Shown: in pieces, positions 43,840 to 54,789 of the stretch | Numbering within the stretch: the first letter of the stretch is position 1 | Layout: each line of letters starts with the position of its first letter | Made by a program: the position numbers and the translations under genes | Notes under the pieces: model-generated | The model's input: only the letters and a program-made list of their open reading frames with translations | Database searches by the model: none | Told to the model about the DNA's origin: nothing | Assembly: GCA_037447655.1 (NCBI GenBank) | Contig: JBBHKE010003248.1 | Location: 73,007-135,006 of the forward strand | Origin: Zygnema cylindricum | Lineage: Eukaryota; Streptophyta; Zygnematophyceae; Zygnematales; Zygnemataceae | Direction of reading: 5' to 3' | Length of the DNA stretch: 62,000 nucleotides

Positions 43840-44618
43840 GGGTGCGTCTCTGTGTGCTTAAGTAAGGGTTTTTTCTGTCGTTTTCTTGTAAAACATAGAG
43901 CCGTACCGTGTAAGTTTCAACCGTACAATAAAATAGAAAAAAAGAGAAGTACATTTTGCGTCATCATCGAATTTAAAATGTACTACATCTTGTCGTCTTG
44001 TGCTCTTCGACCCACTTCGACGACAAAAAACGTCATCTTCAACCTTATCTTTAAATAGAAGGTCGATGTGTTTTAAAATTAGGGATTTTCTATAAACAAA
44101 TAGGAACACGTATTCGCACGTGTAAGAAATTTCCAGGAAATTTCAAAAGAATTCAAGCGACGACGAAAAGTGCACGATCCGCTATGTTTTGTCCGTTTGC
44201 GTTCAGGTACGACAAAGCAAAGTACACAATTTGTTTGATTTTGTCCGTTTGCGCTTGGTACGGATTTTATTTCGCCAGGGGTCTCAAGATCCGATGCCAT
44301 TTCACGTCGCGCGGACAATAGACGCAAAGGCAAAGTGCATCTTCTTCAACCGTGAAACGGCACAAGCTGGATGGCGGTACGTCTACAATGTCACGAAAAC
44401 TCATGCGACGTCACAACCTGCTACAAAAAATAGCGTGCGTCATCACAGATTGTACACTATAGACAGTCGTCACGGGCATTGTCGACGTATACAATTGTCA
44501 CGCCCTTAAGTGACAACTTCGTTTGGTACACATAAGGACACCCGAAATCCGGGTCCGCCGGATCTGCGCTAAAAAACAAAAAAAAATCTCTAAGTTTGAA
44601 GTACATAGAGACGCACCC
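43840..44618. mobile_element. MITE, GGGTGCGTCTCT family, copy 2
   Basis: It starts GGGTGCGTCTCTGTGTGCTT and ends with the inverted GGGTGCGTCTCTATGTACTT, with TAA on both sides (43837-43839, 44619-44621). The inner right half matches 22430-22698. This is the cleanest copy of the family in the window. Confidence 0.85.
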
Positions 44619-44815
44619 TAAATATGGGGGCCTTGTTAAGGAACCAGGACTGTACTTTCCAGCCTGGTGCTGACAATCTGACGGCCACGTCACGCAGGCA
44701 AAAGGTGTGAAAGGTGGCCGGCAATTATGTCGGCTTTCGCCAGGAAAGACAAATAATCAAAAAAATGTAGTGGGACACAAGCCGCGGCAAGAGAGCTCAC
44801 AATCGAAGTAATATA

Positions 44816-45279
44816 CTACGCCAATCGCTATTAGAGAAAAGGAATAAATAGCGTAAAACAGAAATAGTGTTATTAACGCTAATCGGGAAAAAAAAAATCC
44901 AAAAAAACATTGATACTAATTAATCACTAACTCTAATTTGGGTAAACTTTGAATAGTAAATGCCCGCCGTATTGATGTCTACATCAATATATGTATCCGT
45001 ACAAATTCTGACAATTCGTACGCCAAAATCTGAATATTTGAGTTTGCGTCTCGTTTTCCAGTGCACATTCACATGCGGGCGCAATTAAATTAAATGACTT
45101 TTTTTATACTTTTATTTAAAAAAGTACATTTTGGTACGGACAAACCCTGTCCGTAAAAAAAAGAACCCTAAATGACGTAAAGGAAAAAACAGAATTATGG
45201 GTTGTATTCTAGGTTTTTTTTTTTTTTAAAAGGGCACCGAATTAGCGTTTTTTACTCTAATAGCGATTGGCGGTGTACT
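44816..45279. mobile_element. 464-bp MITE of the CCGCCAATCGCTATTAG family
   Basis: The inverted ends contain GCCAATCGCTATTAGAG on both sides. GTAATATA flanks the element (44808-44815, 45280-45287), an 8-bp duplication as in hAT insertions. Inside it shares the GCTAATTTGGG-like and GTACGCC words with 47643-48335. Confidence 0.7.
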
Positions 45280-46692
45280 GTAATATAGCACCTACGTGAC
45301 ATTATTCAAGGAGGTCTCGCTACACTAAAATACAGAACTATTGATTAAAACTTTAAAAAATATAGAAATTTGTACGGTCGCATTACACTTTTTCACAGGG
45401 AAAAATGGAAAATCTATACGTGATCTTATCTGCGGATTCTAATGTACAAAGTCGTACCATAAAAATTTTGAAACGTGCAGGACAACAGGTCCTTCCGGTT
45501 CTTTTTTTTTTAAATTGCCCTGATTCTCGGGCATTAATTAAAAATAGTACACTAGGACAGCCGCTGTCAGGTTTTCGAAGGACGACGACGGCCGCGTGGT
45601 TGAATGGGCAATTGAAATTGTCAGCTTTTGTACGGAAGTGCGACGAAAAGTTCTAATCGTAAACATGCAATTCCGTACATTGTCGAACTAAACGTATTGA
45701 ATCCTATAGGCTTCCATGTTAGATATTTGAAACCGTAAGGAAAGTCGCACGCTATTTCTGCATGCGAGTGATAATATAGCGTGGTAATGAATTATTTTTG
45801 TGCATTACAAAATTTAATTTCTTAATTTGTTGAAAATAATTCTGACTTTTTGTCCTCTATAGTACTGAACAGTACAGTACTGTAGAGCGTCCTTGTCGTT
45901 AGACCCCGCCACTACAGCTGTACATGATCGGAAATCAGGACGCGGCCTAGATTCTCACACTTGGTAGGATGTCCTCGCCATGTGATAAAACGACAAAAAA
46001 TAATAAGACAAAAAATGTGCCCGACATTTAGTAAATGAGCCGTAGAATCACGTCGATATTTTGTGGCAAACATATGGGAATCTGTTTCGTTGTCGTATGC
46101 ATAGCTTTTATGAATGCGTCCCGACAAGCGACCTAACTTATTTAGGCAAATGCTTCACGGTGAAGTGCCCGACAACGAAACAGACTCCAAGCTGTTAGCA
46201 ATGGAATAACAAAAACTCTTTTCTTTATAGTAAAAAAAGAAGGAAAAAAATAGAGTTACGAACTCTAATTTGTGTGATATACATCTTTCAAAAAGGAAAT
46301 TTACTCTAATTTATCAATAACTCTAATTTGGGCGTAAATTTGGGCGCTGAATATATCCACTTTAAATTAAGTAGACGTACAGAATCCGACAAAACGTACA
46401 GTTTCATGTCATTATGACGTTTGCATTACGCGGTTTGTCAAAACGCAGTTACAGGAAAATGGCCGGTACAAAATCATTATTTGTACTTTTTTACTTAATA
46501 AAGTATAGTTCTGCACTATCAGACACCGACCGTACGTCACACTATTTCAAACTGCACTGTATTAGAGTTATTAACGCTCATTCAAAAAGTACCTTAAATA
46601 ACTTAAAGAATAATTTAGAATAATGTACTCTAGTTATTGTAATAGAGTCAAAATTTAGGGTGACGGAATTAGCGTACATAACTCTATTTACG
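45280..46692. other. Repeat relics, no gene supported
   Basis: This stretch holds an 83-codon frame (45405-45656) with no recognisable domain, one copy of a 140-bp direct repeat (45719-45859), and pieces of the ATTAGCG-rich repeat family (46250-46690). Confidence 0.4.
45719..45859 (+). repeat. Direct repeat, copy 1
   Basis: Matches 47490-47641 (shared GTCGCACGCTATTTCTGCAT and GCGAGTGATAATATAGCGTG blocks). In copy 2 the sequence stops where the element at 47643 begins, so copy 1 shows the uninterrupted site. Confidence 0.8.
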
Positions 46693-47010
46693 ATTCGCGG
46701 TGTACTTTCCCTGAAATCCAGTCGCGAGGCGATTTCTGAAGAAGTTTTTTGACGGGCTGGATTCTCTTGCCCGAGGGTCGAAAAAAGGAAAACGCCAAAA
46801 TGCGTTCACATGACGACAAACTTGAAGTGCATTCAAAGCATCGACTTAGGGTATGTCCCCATGTACTTGTAACTTAGCGAACTTACTTTGTATTTTAGCG
46901 CGGATCCGGCGGACCCGCTTTTCAAGTGTCCCTATGTGTAAGAACGTAATCATAACTTACGTTTGTGACGATTCTATACGTCGACAATACCTGTGACGGC
47001 TGTCAGCGTT
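46693..47010. repeat. Two abutting MITE fragments
   Basis: 46693-46848 matches 22166-22310. At 46849 a new end (GGGTATGTCCCCATGTAC after TTA) begins, and the following 160 bp match the right end of the GGGTGCGTCTCT family in reverse orientation (GGATCCGGCGGACCCG block). Confidence 0.6.
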
Positions 47011-47489
47011 TGATGCATTCACATTAAAAATGGATGATGAATGAGTTGAGGAAATGAATGTCCTTTTTTTTAATTTGGAAGTGAATCGCCCTTGACGTCA
47101 TCTCACGTCAACAAAAACGTCGCGATGTGATTCATGTTGCCGTACAATTAGGCGCCGATGACTCAAATCCATCCGTACCATTCATTCATTCATTCGGGAT
47201 ACGACTTCCTGTTTTTTCAATGTCGGATTTCTGCATTCCGAAAAGGTTTTCCGAAAAAGAAGATAGATTTACCACAGTTGTCAAGTTTTGACTCACTTGA
47301 CCGTGTATTTTGTCCGTCCCTACACTCCAAATCGTATATTTTGTCCGTCGCTACTCCTCAAAAAGGTTGACAGCCGAGCGGTCGGTCTGTTTGGCGCCCC
47401 TGTTTTTGTTTTTTTGCGGAATGAATGGTACGGGATTATCCGTTTCCTTATCTCATTCATCATCCATTTCTAGTGTGAAGCAACACTTG

Positions 47490-47641
47490 TTAGGATATTT
47501 GAAACCGTATGGTATGACACTTGAAGTCGCACGCTATTTCTGCATGCGAGTGATAATATAGCGTGGTAATGAAATATTTTTGTGCAATGCAAACTATAAT
47601 TTCTTCATCTCTTGAAAATAATTCTGACTTTTTGTCCTCTA
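47490..47641 (+). repeat. Direct repeat, copy 2
   Basis: Partner of 45719-45859, ending in GTCCTCTA at the start of the next repeat. Confidence 0.8.
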
Positions 47642-47642
47642 C

Positions 47643-48335
47643 ACCGCCAATCGCTATTAGCGTGTAGGTTTGATTAGCGTATACTATTATTTAGCGTGGT
47701 GTACGCTAATTGGGAATTTGGAAATTTTGGAAAAAAACATACATTCTAATTGTTTACTAATGCTAATTTGGGTCTCTGAAAAAATAAATGTCGGTCGCAA
47801 ACATGCATATGCTAATATATGTACCCGTACAATTTTTTTGAAATCGTACGCCGTCACTAAAAACATTCGTACGTACATTTCAGACTATTTTACCACAGTT
47901 AAGCGTCGACGCTACGCCGTAAAGTTTACATTTTTCGTCCAGTTGTAAGAAGTGTAATTTGTACGGTTGTAATGTTTACGCAACGCTTGTTGTATAAAAA
48001 GTTGGTCGCTTGTCCGTTGTACCTCGATAATGTACGTTAATAAGGGTTCTTTACGCTAATAATGTCGCGATGTTTTGTTTTATTAGAGTGAATTAATGCT
48101 AATATGTGTGTTAACTCTAAAATGGTTGCACTTCCGTTTGTCTCTACGGCTTGTGACCGGTATTAGCGTTAATGTTATGACGTATTAGAGTAAACCCTTA
48201 TTCTAAATTGGTCCAAAATGTACAATCACAGCAACCACCTCGTCTCAAGCTTATTTTGATTGGTCGCCTAAAATTACACGTGTTCAATTTTATAGCCACG
48301 CAAACATTACGGCTCCAACACGACGTGACACAACC
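47643..48335 (-). repeat. Dispersed 0.7-kb repeat (CCGCCAATCGCTATTAG family), copy 2
   Basis: Reverse-complement partner of 905-1597, with a clean terminus CACCGCCAATCGCTATTAG at its left. Confidence 0.75.
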
Positions 48336-48589
48336 ACAAAAATATTTCTTGTCGTCACATCCAAGCCACGCCATGCCAAATCTCGTCAGTTTTTTGACGA
48401 GAAATCGGATGTTTCGCCTCCACTTTCAGCGTAGTTTTTTCTTTTATTAGGAATTTTCAGTTTTTAGGGTTAGTATCATCATTTCATTATTATACTTTTA
48501 AACATGGAGGAACAAAAAGGGACGTGGATGTCATCGTGGTGGAGACGTATTTCTCGAAACCATGAGAAACAAAAAAAAGGTGCAAGTTT

Positions 48590-49770
48590 CATACAATGTT
48601 TTTCTCCCCCCCTTTCCCTATCCTCTCTCTATCCCTTTCTTTCTTATTTTTCTCTCCTTTCACTCTAAATATCCTTAATCATCCCCCTCACTTTGTCCTC
48701 TTCCCCCCTAATCAGCGTTATTAACAGTTTTTTTTATCTTTTTATCCCTTCTCCCACTCTCTTTCCCTCCCTTTCCACCACCTTCTCTCTCTTTCTCAAT
48801 TTGTCCGCCCTTTTTTGTCTCTCATGGGGCCGCCCATCTATTTCTGTCCTTTTTGCTGTCCCTCTTAGTATATCTCTCCCTCTCCCTTCATAACTCTCGC
48901 CCTAGCTCTCAATATATATCTCTCTCTCCCTCTCCCCCCCGCTCATCCTTTTCTTCTTCCTCACCTTCGCCGACTTAGTCTTCGTCTTCCACTCCCTCTC
49001 TCTTCCTCTCCCTTTTATCCTCCTTTTCAGTCCGCCCCTGCCCATTCGTCTCCCACTCAATTTCCTTTTTAGTCTCCCTCTCCCACCCACTCTAATTTTG
49101 CCTGTCTCTCCATCTCTCTCCGTTTGCCTCACCCTCTCCCTCTCAATCCGCCTCTTTTATCCCTCTCCTCTCCCTCTCCTCTCCCTCTCCTCTCCTCTCC
49201 CTCTCCCTCTTTCCCTCGGTTTCCCTCTCTCTCTCCCTCTCGGTTTCCCTACCTCTTCCTCTTATTTTGTCACTCCATTTGCCTCTCCTCCCCCTCTCAA
49301 TCTGCCTCTACCTCTCCCTCTCCCTTTCAACCTCAATATGACACCCCCCCCGTTCCATTCCCTCTCAGTCAACCTTTCTTTCCCCCTCTCCCTTCTCACT
49401 CTACCTTTTCATCTCCCTCACCCTCTCACTCTCTCTCCTAATCTGCCTCCCCCTCACCCTCTACCTCTCCCTCTCCCGTTTTCTCTCCTCCTCAATCTGC
49501 ATCCCCTTCTCCCTCCCCTTTTTGGTTGGCCTCTCCCTCTCCCTCTCCCTCTCCCTCTCCCTCTCTTTCTCATTCTACCTCTCACTCTCCCACTCCCACT
49601 TCCTCGCGCTCTCCCTCTCCCTCTTCCTTTCCCTTTTCATTTCCCTCTCAATTTGCCTCTTTCCATTCTCCCTCTCCCTCTTTATTTGGCTCTCCTTCTC
49701 TCTCTCCCTTTCAGTTTAATTTCGCATTGTTTGTATCTATGTCTCTCCCTCATTCCTCGTTAATCCGATT
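48590..49770 (+). repeat. 1.2-kb CT-rich low-complexity tract
   Basis: Almost only C and T, dominated by CTCTCC and CTCCCT words. Long open frames here (for example 49098-49763) encode only Ser, Pro, Leu and Phe and are artefacts of composition. Confidence 0.9.
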
Positions 49771-50599
49771 CGAATGCAAAACTTGTGTTATTATTTTTTT
49801 AATGTTTTTAGCCTGTTTCTAACCAAATTTGTCGATCTTATTCTCTTTTTGTTGCACTTCTTCTGTTGTAGTTACGGGATTTCGTCTGATAAGTCTATGG
49901 AATTGGAGATAAAAGGGGATGAACCACGGCCATGCGATTGCGTTAGGTTCCTTTTGTGTTATTAGGGAAATTTTGATTTTGTAATCTTGATCTAAAGTGC
50001 ATTGGGGAGGGGCAAAACTTTAGACTTTTTAGAAGGGATTAATTGTGTAAGTGATATGTATACTTTTAGCTTGATTAGAGGTGTATTCGACGTGGATCAT
50101 AGATTAAGTGATTCTATAGGTTATTATGTTTTAACCTTTGGGCTCTTTATTATATATTTTAGGCGTAGAGACGAGTTATTTTTTTTATGTGTTTTTGTAC
50201 AAGTTTTCGATGAAATATATTACATTTTTTTTTCGACTGAGATTATGTTTTTATACAAAAAAAAGATAATTTTGCAAAATGATAACATTGGCCTAATATG
50301 CTACAAAAAACTCCCTTTAAAATATGTATAGCTATCTCTTACATGGATTTAAAACTCTAAATGATCGCTAACCTGCAACTATTATGCATAAAAACACTGC
50401 TAAGAACAAAATATTCGCGCATTGAATACACCTTTTACTATCCTATTCTTGGTTGCATCTTGGGCCCTCCACATCCTGCAACGTGACAACAACAAGAACA
50501 AGCATTCAAAAAAAGTCATGAAACAACGGGCAAGGATAGATAGAGAAAAGAAGCGAGAAAAAGAGACTCGAACAGGAAAAAAAAAGTGTTAGATAGAGA
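49771..50599. other. Intergenic, no gene seen
   Basis: AT-rich sequence between two low-complexity tracts. A 109-codon frame at 50002-50331 has no recognisable feature. Confidence 0.4.
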
Positions 50600-50756
50600 G
50601 GTAAACAATGAAAGAAAAATAGACAAAAAGGGAGAGGGTGAGGAAGAGGGAGAGAGTAATAAAGGGAGTGGTCAGATTATGGGTGAGGGAAAGTGTTGAT
50701 TAACTCAAAAGGGAGAGGGAGAGTGACAAAGATGATTTAGCAAAGAGGGAGAAAGA

Positions 50757-50809
<53 letters not shown>
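50600..50809 (+). repeat. GA-rich tract ending in (GA)n
   Basis: Purine-rich sequence that ends in an uninterrupted GA microsatellite of about 47 bp (50761-50807). Confidence 0.9.
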
Positions 50810-50810
<1 letters not shown>

Positions 50811-50962
50811 TTAAAAATGATGTATGGAAAAAAGACTTATTTTACATTGGATGTTCGGGATGTATTCAATATGTTTGGGTATTCTTCGTTTACATCTTGT
50901 ATTATGCGATTGACGACAAATGCAGTACATTGCTAGGTCAATTCCGGCATTAAGACAGTTTT

Positions 50963-51100
50963 AGCGACGAGACAGTCTCATCGCTGAAGTGCAGAAATTC
51001 GGCACTATATTCCAGCGACGAGAACGTCTCGTCGCTGAATGGTAATTTTGATGATAAACTAAGTTTTGCCGTTCAGCGACGAAAATATACCGTCGCTGAA
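50963..51100. repeat. Three tandem AGCGACG palindromes (CACTA-like subterminal repeats)
   Basis: Palindromes lie at 50963-50985, 51014-51036 and 51072-51100. The second has perfect arms AGCGACGAGA / TCTCGTCGCT with a 3-nt loop; the third has perfect arms TTCAGCGACG / CGTCGCTGAA with a 9-nt loop. AGCGACG/CGTCGCT palindromes are known from ends of plant CACTA transposons, and CACTATATT occurs at 51003. No transposase or second terminus seen. Confidence 0.6.
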
Positions 51101-51989
51101 TGATACAAATCAGTCTGTACTATAAATAGAAGGTATACATAGGCATATTAAAACGACTATCCCATAAATTACTTGTGTGTGATGCAAAAACGTGCTGACT
51201 TTGCGCAGACAAATACATTGTAATCCAGTTTTTTTTTCTTCCGAAATAGTATACAGAACATCCACTTCTCCTCTTAAGTTTAACCCACTTAAATCAAAAT
51301 CAAGAATCAGAAGTCCTTTTTATTTATTGTCTTTTGTTTTTTGATTTATGTACTAAATGCCTTTATTTTTTTAATCTCGATATCGAAAATAAGCTCGGAT
51401 CAGAAAATTTTCACAATAAAAAGCACAATTTACAAACATAAAGCAAACTCATATATAGAATACAAAAAAAAAAAACACAGGTAAAAAACATAAAAAAAAT
51501 ATGGATAACATAAAATAAAAAAAATAAAACGACCAATTCATCGCTTTTATATTCTTTTCATAGGTTACATAACAATTGTAAAAAAATTGACAAATGTAAA
51601 TATATACCTAAGCTATGGAATTGTAGAGAGATATAATTCAAAACGTAACAAACGAAATCTTATCTCGAACCCCTACCCTCCCTCTTTTGTAATCTCTCAT
51701 TTTCTTTCTCTCTCTCCTCTCCCGACTCTACTCCCTTCCTTTCCTCGCCTCCCTCTTTCCTCTCCTCCCTCACTTTCCCCCTCTTGTTCATAATTTATTC
51801 TTTTATATTTTATCCATATGCTCATTTAGCCTATATGTAGAAGAAATAATGTGTACGTCAAAACTGCAACTGCAAAAAAGACAAAAAAAAACGGAGCCAC
51901 TAACAAATTAGCAACCACAATCAAAATATTTCAAATGCAAGCAAAACAAACAAATACACCATAATAAAACAAAAGATACAAAATAAATA
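51101..51989. other. Intergenic, no gene seen
   Basis: AT-rich sequence with several A runs and a short CT-rich patch at 51680-51785. Nothing else is recognised. Confidence 0.4.
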
Positions 51990-52490
51990 ACAACTACGAG
52001 GAAACTAGTTCAGGAGGGCTACGAAAAAGGATTGGGATAGAGTGAGGGCGAGGGGGCGGCAGTTGAAGGGGGGGAAGGGGGGGGGGGAAGATAGACACAA
52101 TGAGAGGGGCGCGATAGGCTTCTTCAGTGGGAGGAGGGGAAGGGATAAAAATATTGAGAGAGTGGGATTCACGAATATGGAGAGGCAGATTGAGAGGGAG
52201 AGAGGGGGAGAGGCAGATTGAGAGAGACAGGTAAGGGTAAAGAGATAGAAGAAGAGGGGGAGAAGGGAAAGGGGATAACAATATAGGTGGAGAGCGTATT
52301 AACAAATAGAGAGAGGCACAATGAGAGGGAATGATGGGGAGAGGAGAAAATAGAAAAAAGGCGGCAGAGATAGAAAGATAGGAAGGGGGGGGGGGGAGGG
52401 GGAGGTGGAGCAAACTTATGGGGAGAAAAGGAGGCGACGAAAATGGCGAGGGGGAGGGACACGCAAACCGGAAGAGGGAGCGCTTTTCAT
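51990..52490 (+). repeat. GA/GGGA-rich low-complexity tract
   Basis: Mainly GAGAGGGAG and GGGGAGG words with G runs near 52060-52095 and 52385-52395. Its complement resembles the CT tract at 48590-49770, so the two flank the 49771-51989 segment in inverted sense. Confidence 0.85.
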
Positions 52491-53039
52491 CATCGATTTA
52501 GGAAGATATGGAGGAGACAAGGTGGATAGATGAGGAAATGGCATGTCGATGGGGAGGTTGAGGAAACGCTTGCGAAAATGTAATCCATGGATGAAATGTG
52601 GACCAGGTGGCCTTCCTCGTGAACGAATTATAAATTTCTCATCATAACTCCGTATGTGTCATATCCCACCAAAAAACTGTTGGCTGTGATTCGCCAACAA
52701 TCGATCTTTTTTTTAATGGACTGGCCGCATTTGGCGTTTCCTCTCCCCAAATATCACCAACGCCAAATATTGTAATTTCATTCTATTAAATTCAAATAAA
52801 AACTTTAATCAAGGGTATTTTGGCACCTCAACCCCGTATTAACATAAACGTTTACTTTATTTTGTGTTCGACACCTTATTACAGTAGACATTTATACTAA
52901 ATGGAACCATTTTCACCATAATACCGTAAACCTTTACGCTAATTGAACCATAAACATAAAATAGCATTAATAATAACTATAACTTCTTACAAGGAACCTA
53001 CTCGGAGTTTGATATCCTATATATCAAAGTTACAGTAAT
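52491..53039. other. Intergenic, no gene seen
   Basis: No protein-like frame. Short words such as TTTACGCTAATTGAACC hint at decayed members of the ATTAGCG repeat family. Confidence 0.35.
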
Positions 53040-53460
53040 ACCCCGGCGCAACATTGCATTTAGTTACGTCCATTTACTGAAAACGATGACTTTCTTCAGG
53101 CGAATATGTTTGACGTTCACACTGTCGACCATGAGGTTGTTGGTCAAATATGTGCGAACGTAACTTTTTACGACCCGGATTGAACCCCTTTTAAGACCGC
53201 ACATTCTCATGCGTCCGCGGCTATTAAAAATATTGAATTGTACCTTTTCACTTAAAAAGGTACCATTTTGTACAGTCTGACAATGTCCGTACACCACACT
53301 AATTAAAAGATGATGTACTTCCGATTTGTACGGTACCAAAAAATTAACCCTAAATAGAGTAAAGAAAAAAATAGAATGAACTACGCTAATGGAGAATAAA
53401 ACGAAAAAAAAGCGGGACGGTAGTAGTGTACACAACGCTAATAGCGATTGGCGGTGTACA
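53040..53460 (-). repeat. Decayed member of the CCGCCAATCGCTATTAG family
   Basis: Ends CGCTAATAGCGATTGGCGGTGTAC, identical in design to the termini at 45279 and 47643; the left end is not found. Confidence 0.55.
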
Positions 53461-54229
53461 TAGTTTCAAGGATAGTTAAAAATCCTGGAAAGTGTTCTAC
53501 GTAATATGCTGTATTATGAAGGCCGGTTCCAAATATACACCTCATTTGAATCAACAACAATTTTGCCATGGTGTGGGGCAATTTTTTGGGTCAAAGGACC
53601 GAACACACGAATGCACACGAATTAGAGTGGTTAGAACGAAAGAGATGGGCAAAGTACAAAACTTTACAAAGTGTGAAATTTTTAGCCGAGCTTGAAACTA
53701 TTTTATAGATATAAAATAAGAAACAAAAATGAACCAGTCGGTGTGGTACGATTGTGTGGCATGATGGTGTTCTCCTCAAAAACTTGTGTTAATTTTTTCG
53801 GTAGCTCGTGGGTATTGGTCAGCAAATTTGTTGTTGACCAAAGTAGTCAAGCTGACTTTATTGGATCCAAAAGATGGTAGCTGACATGTTTACCATATAC
53901 TATGCTTGCTCTAAACTCCATCGCCCATCATTATTAGAGTTGATAACACTAGTCCGGTTGAGACTTTTTTTGGCCAGATATAACAAGATATTGTTAACAA
54001 CACTATTTAGGAGCAGGATAAATTAAAAAGCACGATGTAAACCATCTGAGTCCGGGTGTACAAAAGGGGTGGCATGGCCAAAACTGGAAAACTACAATAA
54101 AAAACAAAGAGAGAGACGGGAACACAAAATAAAAGGAAACAACAACAAGGAAAATAAAAGCACCCAAACTTAAAATAAAAAGCACGGCAACTCACAAAAC
54201 CAAAACTACAACCCCAACCCCAACTCAAT
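53461..54229. other. Intergenic, no gene supported
   Basis: Several frames of 60-73 codons with no recognisable features, plus an A-rich stretch at 54080-54230 that may be the tail of the pseudogene that follows. Confidence 0.35.
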
Positions 54230-54236
54230 TAAATAT

Positions 54237-54770
54237 CTACGAAAAGCAACCCCGTAAGTCCCCCCAGCTCGGGGGAGCACGTTGAGGGAGTTCCGGAACA
54301 CGGCGACGATTCATAACCGCAACAGCCGATCGGAGGAGAATAGAAGCCTGCACTCGCTGTAAAGCCACAGATAAGCGTTGACGATAAAAAGAAGTAAGGA
54401 CCGAAGGAGGAAGGCTCCCAGGTCCTCGGAGCTCGAAAGCACGTCGAGCGCAAGTACGGAGAGACTCGTCCAGTGCAACACCCAAACAACCAAAGACCTC
54501 GACCGCCATCGGAATAAAGTCATCCATAGGGTCCAAGTGGGCTTAATCACGCTCCTTTGCCTTAGCGGCATCACGAGCTGCCACCCCAACATGTCGAGCC
54601 ATTTGACCAACAACTGTAGCTGAAGTAGGGTTCGCCAAAACAATATCAATGAAGATGCGACGGGCACCATCAAGCTAAACAACATCGATCGGACGCCAGG
54701 GAATAACATGAGAAACCTCTCGACGCACAGAAAAGCCCCCTTCCGAAGCGATAGTCGCAACGGCGTCATG
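54237..54770 (-). pseudogene. C-terminal fragment of a reverse-transcriptase-family protein
   Basis: Reading one minus-strand frame across two stops gives a recognisable tail: a block with PWRPIDVV then RRIFIDIVLANPT (the D ... D-x-V arrangement of a restriction-endonuclease-like fold), a helical stretch AARDAAKAKERD, then DFIPMAVEVFGCL and SFYRQRLSVALQRVQ, ending at 54237. The last two blocks are typical of the C-terminus of a widespread plant RT-related family. Local GC is higher than the surroundings. One stop lies after IDVV and one at the end of the helical stretch. The upstream RT part is absent here. Confidence 0.6.
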
Positions 54771-54789
54771 GACTACAATTTGCCACGAC

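Noticed and set aside
45405-45656. 83-codon frame MENLYVILSADSNVQ...
   Set aside because: No recognisable domain, sits among MITE relics, and nothing around it looks like a promoter or splice site.
49098-49763. 221-codon open frame and overlapping frames in the CT-rich tract
   Set aside because: The protein is only Ser, Pro, Leu and Phe; all frames are open because the tract lacks A and G. It is composition, not a gene.
50963-51100. CRISPR array or microRNA precursor
   Set aside because: The units are palindromes with differing loops and spacing in plant-like DNA; CACTA subterminal repeats explain them better.
51994-52462. Minus-strand frames of 97-139 codons in the GA-rich tract
   Set aside because: Same artefact of low complexity on the other strand.
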